DNA of 16,503 nucleotides from Clostridiales bacterium. Lineage in GTDB: Bacteria; Bacillota_A; Clostridia; Saccharofermentanales; Saccharofermentanaceae. Numbering within the stretch: the stretch's first letter is position 1; each line of letters starts with the position of its first letter. The stretch is taken from assembly GCA_024695545.1 (NCBI GenBank), contig JAILHZ010000039.1:1-16503 (forward strand), in the 5' to 3' direction. This document shows positions 1 to 5,626 of this stretch, piece by piece. The notes under the pieces were generated by a model. The model was given only the letters and a program-made list of their open reading frames with translations, was not told the origin of the DNA and did no database searches. The translations under genes were made by a program, and so were the position numbers.

Positions 1-115
1 GGTCACCGTTTTCATAATGCGTGATTGCCATAGCCGACACTCCACATTTATCAGCTAGCTCTTTTTTAGACATATTCTTTTGTAACCGATAATACTTAAG
101 GTTCTTATTGAACAT
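1..115 (-). CDS. XRE-family helix-turn-helix regulator, N-terminus only
   Basis: The reverse strand from 115 to the left edge reads as the start of a Cro/CI (XRE) DNA-binding domain. It has the pattern NLKYYRLQKNMSKKELADKC followed by GVSAMAITHYENGD, which is the expected first helix, turn and recognition helix of this family. The ATG at 115-113 is preceded by a purine-rich ribosome binding site (GGAAGG/AGGTGG, about 126-136). Only about 38 codons are present; the rest lies outside the window. It sits beside a tRNA-fragment attachment site, so it is likely cargo or a control gene of an integrated element. Its own promoter carries an inverted repeat, suggesting autorepression. The fold call is firm; the target is unknown. 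Confidence 0.8.
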   Translation of the reverse strand, partial: MFNKNLKYYRLQKNMSKKELADKCGVSAMAITHYENGD

Positions 116-132
116 ATGTCAGCACCACCTTC

Positions 133-174
133 CTGTGTTTAGTTTACACAATAAATTTCAAAAAGTAAACACAG
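133..174 (-). promoter_or_regulatory. Promoter and candidate operator of the XRE gene
   Basis: Read on the minus strand, TTTACT (169-164) and TAAACT (146-141) are separated by 17 bases and form a sigma-A-like promoter ending about 26 bases before the XRE start codon. A perfect 9-base inverted repeat, CTGTGTTTA (133-141) and TAAACACAG (166-174), overlies both hexamers, with half-sites about three helical turns apart. Overlap of an operator with both promoter boxes is typical of autorepressing Cro/CI regulators. That the XRE protein binds here is inference. Confidence 0.5.
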
Positions 175-256
175 ATTACGAGGAATTTAGACATTTCGTA
201 GCTTATCGTGTTCGGGTTAACATTTGGTTAACGTTTTTACGAAAACATATAAAAAG

Positions 257-327
257 ATATGCCATGATAGGAAACCTTTCATCTCGGCAAATCTCGTAAT
301 CGCAGGCATTTATGCCATCTTATGCCA
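257..327. repeat. TATGCCA direct repeats beside the att site
   Basis: TATGCCA (TGGCATA on the other strand) occurs at 258-264, 311-317 and 321-327. The last two extend to TTATGCCA and are exactly 10 bases apart, one helical turn, ending 23 bases before the tRNA fragment. Tyrosine integrases of tRNA-targeting elements bind short arm-type direct repeats in such positions. I assign them as candidate arm sites by position and periodicity only. Confidence 0.4.
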
Positions 328-350
328 CGATGAAACACACCTTCTTTTCC

Positions 351-396
351 ATTTGTAATCAGCAGGTCGCGAGTTCGAGTCTCGCAATCGGCTCCA
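351..396 (+). mobile_element. tRNA-Thr(TGT) 3' fragment: attachment-site scar of an integrated element
   Basis: This is the 3' part of a tRNA: anticodon loop TTTGTAA with anticodon TGT, the 3' anticodon strand TCAGC, a perfect T-arm (GCGAG 369-373, loop TTCGAGT 374-380, CTCGC 381-385), the 3' acceptor strand AATCGGC (386-392), the discriminator base and an encoded CCA (394-396). The matching 5' part (acceptor GCCGATT, D-arm, 5' anticodon strand) is absent upstream, so this cannot fold as a tRNA. Identity starts at the anticodon loop, a common crossover point for tyrosine integrases. By the geometry of such insertions the element lies to the left, with an intact tRNA-Thr gene at its far end outside this window. 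Confidence 0.75.
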
Positions 397-424
397 AAGA
401 GAAAAGCCCCATGGCTCTGAAGTG

Positions 425-460
425 AACCCTCAAAGTTAGACAAAAACTTTGGGGGTTTTT
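425..460 (+). terminator. Rho-independent terminator downstream of the tRNA fragment
   Basis: A 13-base stem (AACCCTCAAAGTT at 425-437 with AACTTTGGGGGTT at 445-457, one G-T pair) with a 7-base loop runs into a T tract (456-460) on the plus strand. It lies 29 bases after the tRNA CCA, the normal place for the terminator of the original tRNA gene. It has no T tract on the minus strand, so it should not terminate the leftward SBP gene. Confidence 0.8.
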
Positions 461-544
461 GTATAGAAAAGTATATAGTATTCTTCAAAACTGATTATCA
501 ATCGACATTCTCACAAGGCATGTAATTGTGTTTCGCGCTCCCGC

Positions 545-3043
545 CTACTGCTGCTCCTGCAGGAGCGTAGTCACGCGGTTCTGGATAGTCCGGCTCACAT
601 CCTCCGCACTTCTGTCCCCGTTAAAGAATGCGGGCGCCTCTTCCCGGATGATATTAAACACTGCCGGATTCCGGTTTACCGCTGTCGAGATTCTCTCGAT
701 GTAACTTAGGAAGTCCGCCCCCAGTTCTTCCGTGATCGGCGGCGAGACCGGACCGTCATACCCCTGGCTCTTCTTCTCCTCGAGACGTGCTTTATCTTCC
801 TTATCCTGCTCGATCGTAAGCTTCACCGCATCTTCCACGACCTCGCGGCAGATGCTGATTCCTTCCGACGACCCGGACTGCCGGACACTCATCTTCTGCG
901 TTTCCGGCGACAACAGATACTGCACGAAATCCCACGCTTCCTCTTTGCACTCCGAGAACGCCGAGATGCCGATCGATGCGTGCGCTTCCGCCGCAAAACC
1001 GGATCCGCCCGTGGTCGGCCAGCCGAGGATCACGACCCGGCCGTCGCAGAGATCCGCATACCGTGAATATTCGCGAAGCGTAAACAGAGAAACCGGCACC
1101 ACGTAGCAAAGGCCAGCGTCCATAACAATCGCCTCTGTACTGTGGTACCCGTCGCCGTACCGCATATCATCGTACTGCTCCATGAGATCCGCAATCAGAT
1201 CCGGATTCAGTTTATTTCCCACATACTTCGAAATCTCCAGAAGCCTTCTGAAATCGTCGCTGTCGAAATATGCCTCGCATCTGCTGCAGTCAACATAGTG
1301 GTTCATGTCGTCGCCCAGAAGCTGCAGCAGGAGCGACATCGCGTCGTATTCGGTCGGTGAAAGAAGCGGCAGCACCTCGTCGCCGTTCGTCTGCATCTTC
1401 GAGAGAAACTGTTCGCAGGTCCATCCCGTTGTCCCGCCCAGAAGGTCCGGATTTCCAGCCAGCGCCTCGATCCGCACATTCAGCGGGAGCTGGTAGAGCT
1501 TGCCGTCCGTTTCAAATGCACGGAGGATGTTGTCGTAGTACAGGCTCCGGTCGATGCCATCACTTCCGTCAAGATAAGGATTAAGGTCGATGAGGAAGTC
1601 GTCGTTATTGAACTGAGCAAAGTCGGCGAAATCCAGAAGCACGTCCGGCCCGGTTCCCGACTTCATGTCCAGGAGCACAGTGTCGACCACGCCGGCTTCC
1701 GCCTTGGCAAAAGCACTGTCCATGTCGGCATTTGACCAGGCATCGTACGTGACGACGTATGCTTTACTCTCCGGCCGGTTATTGTAATCGAGTATCTGCT
1801 GTGTATAGTTTGCTTTTCCATATGTGCCTACGCGAAGGATCTTCTTCCCCGCATGAGGATTGGACGCCGCCTTCTGAATATGATACATCTCCATGGTCGG
1901 CATCTCATCACCTTCATTATCAAAAATCGGCGTTACATAGAGAATATCCGTCTCCGAATTGACGCGAAGGTCACCCACGCCACCATAGAAGACAGAAAAA
2001 TCGTTATCGTTTTCGGTATAGATGGTCTCTTCCTGCCCCGTGAACATATCCATCCGGGAGAGATCTCTTCCGGTAAAGAAGTACAGATCTTCTCCGAACG
2101 CACATATCGGCAGACTTGCCCGGGTGAATTCCTGTTTCTCGGAAAGTTCTCCGGTCTCGATATTGATTTCCTGATATCCGTAAACATGCTGAACTTCGCC
2201 ATCGACAGTCCTGTCAAACCCGACGATGATGTAGTACTTTCCGTTCGCATGGAGGATCGTTTCACACTGTAGATAGAAAGAAGATTTGTGAAGGACCTTA
2301 CCCTCCGTACTTAAGATATATGCATCTCCGTTATTGACGACAAGGAGATTCCCGTTTTCAAGTCCTGCCATCCGGACCTGCGTGGTCTGGCCGATATCGA
2401 TCGGCGTTCTGCTCTCACAAGTGCCGTCCAGGGTACAGATCCGAAGCCACAGTTCCACGTGCTGCTCTTCGTAATTAAAGATCTCGGAAACAACTGCTAC
2501 CTTATCCTGCCCATATTGGCAGAAGCAGCGGAACTCCTCTCCCCTGCCGAGGAAAAGTTTACTTATGAAATTTCCGCTCAGATCGAAAATGCACACGCCG
2601 GCTTCCATATAGTCGTACTCGATTTCGTGGTAGCGCAGATAATCTGCGGTATCTCGCGAGTTTTCGAGACTCTCATATTCTTTCTTCACATCTTCGGGCA
2701 TATCGTATCCGCCATCGAAGGCTACGCAGATATACTCTCCCATGAAATGCACTTCGTCGCGGAGTCGTATGTTTTTCGGGGTCTGTCCTTCTTCGAGCGG
2801 GAACTCAAATGTCATCTGCTCACAGGTATAGTACGGGTCGCTTTCGAGCACGTAGTCGTGTCTCGATCCGTCCGGGTTGGTAGCATCCGGGATCATGCCA
2901 GCCCCGGAAGTCTGCGCCCCCGCACCAGACCCACCTATCTTGTCGTCGTTCTTATTACAAGCCGTCACTGCGCCAAGTATCGTTGCCCCAAAAAACACGA
3001 AGCAGATTCCTGAGCTTAAGAAACGCTTCCACCTATTCATCAT
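545..3043 (-). CDS. Propeller-like/solute-binding hybrid lipoprotein (paralog A)
   Basis: Secreted lipoprotein, 832 residues from this start. The signal peptide ends in a GAVTAC lipobox. After an acidic linker comes an ESDPYYT motif, then about 300 residues of short beta strands with repeated D-x-x-G turns (DLSGN, STEGK, NIETG), which look like propeller blades. The joint NPHAGK (about residue 395) opens a family-1-type solute-binding domain with GTGPDVL, LIDLNPYL, DRSLYYD and LLSPETQ, ending in an IQNR motif. Three ATGs are in frame; the AGGGG site (3054-3050) abuts the one at 3049, so 3043 or 3040 is the better start. It is a single gene, divergent from the sigma operon, with no permease nearby. 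Its codons are visibly more GC-rich than the sigma operon. Ligand unknown; sugar or peptide binding would fit the family. Confidence 0.85.
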   Translation of the reverse strand: MMNRWKRFLSSGICFVFFGATILGAVTACNKNDDKIGGSGAGAQTSGAGMIPDATNPDGSRHDYVLESDPYYTCEQMTFEFPLEEGQTPKNIRLRDEVHFMGEYICVAFDGGYDMPEDVKKEYESLENSRDTADYLRYHEIEYDYMEAGVCIFDLSGNFISKLFLGRGEEFRCFCQYGQDKVAVVSEIFNYEEQHVELWLRICTLDGTCESRTPIDIGQTTQVRMAGLENGNLLVVNNGDAYILSTEGKVLHKSSFYLQCETILHANGKYYIIVGFDRTVDGEVQHVYGYQEINIETGELSEKQEFTRASLPICAFGEDLYFFTGRDLSRMDMFTGQEETIYTENDNDFSVFYGGVGDLRVNSETDILYVTPIFDNEGDEMPTMEMYHIQKAASNPHAGKKILRVGTYGKANYTQQILDYNNRPESKAYVVTYDAWSNADMDSAFAKAEAGVVDTVLLDMKSGTGPDVLLDFADFAQFNNDDFLIDLNPYLDGSDGIDRSLYYDNILRAFETDGKLYQLPLNVRIEALAGNPDLLGGTTGWTCEQFLSKMQTNGDEVLPLLSPTEYDAMSLLLQLLGDDMNHYVDCSRCEAYFDSDDFRRLLEISKYVGNKLNPDLIADLMEQYDDMRYGDGYHSTEAIVMDAGLCYVVPVSLFTLREYSRYADLCDGRVVILGWPTTGGSGFAAEAHASIGISAFSECKEEAWDFVQYLLSPETQKMSVRQSGSSEGISICREVVEDAVKLTIEQDKEDKARLEEKKSQGYDGPVSPPITEELGADFLSYIERISTAVNRNPAVFNIIREEAPAFFNGDRSAEDVSRTIQNRVTTLLQEQQ

Positions 3044-3130
3044 GATCATCCCCTCACAAAGGTTTCCCTCATATGTGCATTAGTTTCTCGCTGCTATCCC
3101 ATGCGAATGGCCACTTCCCCTTTTATTTTC

Positions 3131-3158
3131 ATTATATACGTGAACATCGTCCTCGATG
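3131..3158 (-). promoter_or_regulatory. Probable promoter of SBP paralog A
   Basis: On the minus strand a perfect TATAAT (3136-3131) lies about 85 bases before the start codon. No good -35 box is seen at 16-18 bases. Instead the inverted repeat CATCG-TCCT-CGATG (3145-3158) covers the spacer and the -35 position. A strong -10 with a poor -35 suggests an activator or alternative sigma factor, but this is not shown. Confidence 0.4.
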
Positions 3159-3232
3159 ATTACAAAGCGGTCACAATTCATGATGTCGTGTGTTGATATG
3201 TTAACTCTGGCTGGCTCGGCTCGATAGTCTAA

Positions 3233-3266
3233 AATGGATTTGTGTCATTTTGGACAAAAATCCATT
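3233..3266. repeat. 34-base palindrome 1 with TGTC-N6-GACA core
   Basis: AATGGATTT (3233-3241) pairs perfectly with AAATCCATT (3258-3266). Inside it TGTC (3243-3246) pairs with GACA (3253-3256) around six bases, with one mismatch at 3242/3257. It lacks a following T tract, so it is a better operator than terminator. Confidence 0.6.
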
Positions 3267-3274
3267 GTAGACTT

Positions 3275-3303
3275 TTGAGAAAAACTCCCGTCGGTGTTAT
3301 TTT
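3275..3303 (+). promoter_or_regulatory. Candidate promoter of the sigma-factor operon
   Basis: TTGAGA (3275-3280) and TATTTT (3298-3303) are separated by 17 bases on the plus strand. The expected start point, about 3310, would fall at the left edge of palindrome 2. A second possible -10, TATACT (3341-3346), follows palindrome 2 but has no clear -35. Either could drive the operon. Confidence 0.35.
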
Positions 3304-3307
3304 AGAA

Positions 3308-3337
3308 TGGAAAAGTGTCAAAAATGACATTTTCCCA
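3308..3337. repeat. Palindrome 2 with the same TGTC-N6-GACA core
   Basis: TGTC (3316-3319) and GACA (3326-3329) are separated by six bases, with outer arms TGGxAAA and TTTxCCA (3308-3337). The centre is 73 bases, about seven helical turns, from the centre of palindrome 1. The repeated core and phasing suggest that one dimeric regulator binds both. Confidence 0.55.
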
Positions 3338-3470
3338 CGCTATACTTGTTTTAGTGTATCAATTGATGCTTGGAGAATAGAGACGCTTAATTAGAGTGAG
3401 ACATTTTGCTATGGCAAACGACTAATAAGTGAAAAGAAAAGGAATCTCTTTTAATGAAAGGAGACACACA

Positions 3471-4028
3471 GTGGATACCGGTGCAAGCAGCTACCACCGT
3501 TATTTGGATGGAGAAGACGAGGGCATAGCGGAAATTGTGAATGAGTACAAAGATGGTCTCATTCTGTTTCTTAACGGATTCGTTAACAATATCCATATCG
3601 CTGAGGATCTAACGGAAGATACCTTCTTCCGACTGATGGTCAAGAAGCCCACGTTTTCCGGGAAAAGTTCTTTTAAGTCCTGGCTTTATGCCATAGGCAG
3701 GAATGTAGCCGTCGATTATGTCCGACATCACGCCAGAATTATTAACATTCCCAATCAAGATCTGGAATCATATGTCAAAGATGAAGAAAACCTTGAAAGA
3801 ACTTTTTTACGGGAAGAGAAGCGAATCAGGATGCATCAGGCTCTCAAGAGGATATCTCCTGATTATCGACAGGTCTTATGGCTTACATTTTTCGAAGACA
3901 TGTCAGGCAAAGAGGTTGGGAAAGTCATGAAAAAGAATTCCCGACAGATCAGGAATCTCCTTTATCGTGCTAAGCAATCGTTAAAAGAGGAACTTGAGAA
4001 GGAGGATTTCGATTATGAAGACTTCTGA
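3471..4028 (+). CDS. ECF-type RNA polymerase sigma factor
   Basis: A sigma-70 family protein of 185 residues from the GTG at 3471, with region 2 and region 4 but no regions 1 or 3, as in ECF sigma factors. Region 2 includes AEDLTEDTFFRLM (about 44-56) and the promoter-melting helix FKSWLYAIGRNVAVDYVRHH (68-87). Region 4 (about 125-170) has LKRISPDYRQVLWLTFFEDM and the helix-turn-helix KEVGKVMKKNSRQIRNLLYR. The tail is acidic. The GTG at 3471 has AAAGGAG (3457-3463) at 7 bases; the upstream in-frame GTG at 3429 has no ribosome binding site. The gene overlaps the next by 14 bases, so the two products are probably made in step, as sigma/anti-sigma pairs are. Which promoters it serves is unknown. 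Confidence 0.9.
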   Translation: MDTGASSYHRYLDGEDEGIAEIVNEYKDGLILFLNGFVNNIHIAEDLTEDTFFRLMVKKPTFSGKSSFKSWLYAIGRNVAVDYVRHHARIINIPNQDLESYVKDEENLERTFLREEKRIRMHQALKRISPDYRQVLWLTFFEDMSGKEVGKVMKKNSRQIRNLLYRAKQSLKEELEKEDFDYEDF

Positions 4029-5010
4029 AGAAATGTATAACAATCTGATTGAGCGGAAGTCACAATATAAAAAAATGCAAGATCAACGCCGTAGAAAGGC
4101 AAAAACCATCTTTCTCCCCATCATCAGTGTTTGTGTATTAGCGATATTTGTTTTTGGCATTCTCGGATTAAGTCATCAATTAAATGAGCATAGTGATGTT
4201 AAGCCGACTGAGTTTTCCATAGAATCAACAAAAGGTTCTTATGTTACACAAGCAGAAACTCGCATGGAAACGCGACCTGAAACCTGTGCCGAAACGAGTA
4301 TCGATCTTGACGAAGTTCTTTTCGCGCCCTCAAAAGAAGAAGTAGGGCCAGATGAATGGATACCCGATCCTGGGAACATCATAATTTCCAGCACCCTTGA
4401 AACTGAAAGCACAAAAGGAGAAAACAAAGATAAATATTTCGCTGTCTCAATTACGGTCTTTCACTTCGACTTCGTAGAAGCGTATCAGGAAGAACAGTAC
4501 GATAAGTATATGACTGCGTTAAACGCTCCTATACTGGTAAAGTACAGAGAGGATTATGAAATTTGGGTGGAGACCGTGGTAAGACCGGCCATTCCTGAAG
4601 AGAATCTGAAAGATGAAGCATACATGTATAACTTCGAAGAGAAATGGTACAACTCTAAGCAGTCTTATGACGAATTCGATGAGTATTGGAAAGAACACCA
4701 GAACGCAGATGTATGGGATGAATATCTTGAAGCAAGGAGAACCCATCAGGAAGCCTGGGATGAATATATGGATTATACGTTTCACGAGAACGAGATCCTG
4801 AAGGAATTGTTCTCGGCGGATATTGAGGCAGAAATGCAAGTCGAGCTTGATCGATTAAAAAACCTCGGATATGCTATTGAACTCGCAACTGACAAAGAAA
4901 ACACCTTGACCGGGTATCTTACCGGAGAACAGTTGTGCAGTTTCCCTTGTAGTCCGAAGCATGGGTATATTATCAACTGGAACGGACAGGAAGAACCGCT
5001 AGATGAGTAA
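4015..5010 (+). CDS. Single-pass membrane protein, probable anti-sigma factor
   Basis: 331 residues. A short basic cytoplasmic N-terminus (about 30 residues) is followed by one membrane segment (about 31-52, FLPIISVCVLAIFVFGIL) and a large acidic extracellular part. That part begins with a Thr/Glu-rich linker (TRMETRPETCAETS), continues with a Tyr/Glu/Asp/Trp-rich helical stretch, and ends in a more ordered module (YLTGEQLCSFPCSPKHGYI). The ATG at 4015 follows AAGGAGG (3999-4005) and overlaps the sigma stop, so translation is probably coupled. Position and topology suggest it holds the sigma factor at the membrane and senses something outside. It has no zinc-finger anti-sigma motif (HxxxCxxC) and I recognise no named family; the anti-sigma role rests on context. 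Confidence 0.65.
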   Translation: MKTSEEMYNNLIERKSQYKKMQDQRRRKAKTIFLPIISVCVLAIFVFGILGLSHQLNEHSDVKPTEFSIESTKGSYVTQAETRMETRPETCAETSIDLDEVLFAPSKEEVGPDEWIPDPGNIIISSTLETESTKGENKDKYFAVSITVFHFDFVEAYQEEQYDKYMTALNAPILVKYREDYEIWVETVVRPAIPEENLKDEAYMYNFEEKWYNSKQSYDEFDEYWKEHQNADVWDEYLEARRTHQEAWDEYMDYTFHENEILKELFSADIEAEMQVELDRLKNLGYAIELATDKENTLTGYLTGEQLCSFPCSPKHGYIINWNGQEEPLDE

Positions 5011-5026
5011 AAGGAGATCCATAGCA

Positions 5027-5065
5027 ATGAAAGCTTTGTTTATGAAAGGAGTTGTTTTAGTATGA
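5027..5065 (+). CDS. 12-codon leader ORF coupled to the Ig-like lipoprotein gene
   Basis: An ATG at 5027 with AAAAGGAG (5009-5016) upstream opens a frame encoding MKALFMKGVVLV. Its TGA (5063-5065) overlaps the next gene's ATG (5062-5064) as ATGA, and the next gene's ribosome binding site AAAGGAG (5045-5051) lies inside it. This is the arrangement of a translational coupling or attenuation leader. It could instead be the remnant of a lost gene start. Confidence 0.4.
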   Translation: MKALFMKGVVLV

Positions 5066-5526
5066 GAAAAGCAGTATATGTTTTAGCAATCGTTTTAGCA
5101 AGTTGTTTGATTTCATGTTCATGTTCCAAATCCAAAAAGAAGCCGGATTACGTTCCTGTCGATGAAGGAATCGGAACAATGGATATCGCTCTATATGTAA
5201 CTGGAGATTCCCAAGCAGTTACAGTTGAATTTGTAAATCGTGATGATGAGTCCTGGTGTTTTGGTGAGTATTATAAACTCGAGTTCTTGAGAGACGGAAC
5301 CTGGTATTACGTTCCTAGTGAGGATTATGCTGTACACGATCTGGCTCATGAACTAGCTCCGAATCAGAAGGATTCATTGACATATGATCTGACTCCGTTT
5401 GGCAAACTCGATGCAGGCGATTACAGAATCGCCTGCGGAGGCGGAGGCGATAATAACAATAATTACTATGCATATTTCCACATCACGGACAAGAATGAAT
5501 TTATCGGCACAACGCCCACAGAATAA
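5062..5526 (+). CDS. Small lipoprotein with a bacterial Ig-like domain
   Basis: 154 residues. The signal peptide ends in the lipobox LISC (Cys19) followed by a Cys/Ser/Lys-rich stretch, so the protein should be lipid-anchored outside the cell. The mature part is one beta-sandwich: IALYVTGDSQAVTVEFVNRD, YYKLEFLRDGTWYYVP, LAPNQKDSLTYDLTP and LDAGDYRIA. This strand order, with a final AGxYRI, is what I associate with the Ig-like Big_14 type domain of clostridial surface proteins. It is the last gene of the sigma operon, immediately after the leader ORF, and may be the extracellular partner or output of that system. The asparagine run DNNNNYY near the end is a flexible loop. Its ligand is not evident. 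Confidence 0.75.
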   Translation: MRKAVYVLAIVLASCLISCSCSKSKKKPDYVPVDEGIGTMDIALYVTGDSQAVTVEFVNRDDESWCFGEYYKLEFLRDGTWYYVPSEDYAVHDLAHELAPNQKDSLTYDLTPFGKLDAGDYRIACGGGGDNNNNYYAYFHITDKNEFIGTTPTE

Positions 5527-5546
5527 TCACCTCTACGAGACTTGAT

Positions 5547-5585
5547 AACCATAATCAATCATTTCGCGTGATAGGTTTATTTTTC
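5547..5585 (+). terminator. Weak candidate terminator between convergent operons
   Basis: AACC (5547-5550) and GGTT (5574-5577) enclose ATCA (5558-5561) and TGAT (5569-5572) with a 7-base loop, followed by TATTTTT. The stem is short and interrupted, so this is only a weak terminator for the sigma operon. I see no clear terminator here for the convergent SBP operon. Confidence 0.3.
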
Positions 5586-5626
5586 GTTCGCAGCCGACTC
5601 TTTGAATTCGTTATATTCTGTGACTA

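Larger units (their letters stand above)
116..350. other. Gene-free end of the putative integrated element
   Basis: No credible gene lies between the XRE start and the tRNA fragment. Besides the XRE promoter it holds two GTTAAC hexamers 11 bases apart (216-221 and 227-232) and three TATGCCA repeats (258-327). Short repeats like these close to an attachment site are where integrase and excisionase usually bind. Confidence 0.4.
3044..3470. other. Divergent intergenic region rich in palindromes
   Basis: These 427 bases between paralog A and the sigma factor hold no credible gene. They contain the TATAAT box of paralog A, a 34-base palindrome (3233-3266), a second palindrome with the same core (3308-3337), candidate rightward promoters (TTGAGA/TATTTT and TATACT at 3341-3346) and a 10-base palindrome ATCAATTGAT (3358-3367). 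Confidence 0.5.

Noticed and set aside
351..396. A functional tRNA gene
   Set aside because: The acceptor 5' strand, D-arm and 5' anticodon strand are absent, so no cloverleaf can form.
279..488. 69-residue minus-strand ORF containing CETRTRDLLITN
   Set aside because: It is the antisense reading of the tRNA-Thr 3' part; this peptide string is a familiar artefact of tRNA-derived ORFs.
2459..3013. 184-residue plus-strand ORF
   Set aside because: It lies wholly antisense to the signal peptide and propeller part of paralog A, without a ribosome binding site or recognisable domain.
3233..3266. Terminator of paralog A or of an upstream gene
   Set aside because: The hairpin lies upstream of both divergent genes and has no T tract.
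3429..3431. GTG as start of the sigma factor
   Set aside because: No ribosome binding site precedes it, whereas the GTG at 3471 has AAAGGAG at ideal spacing.
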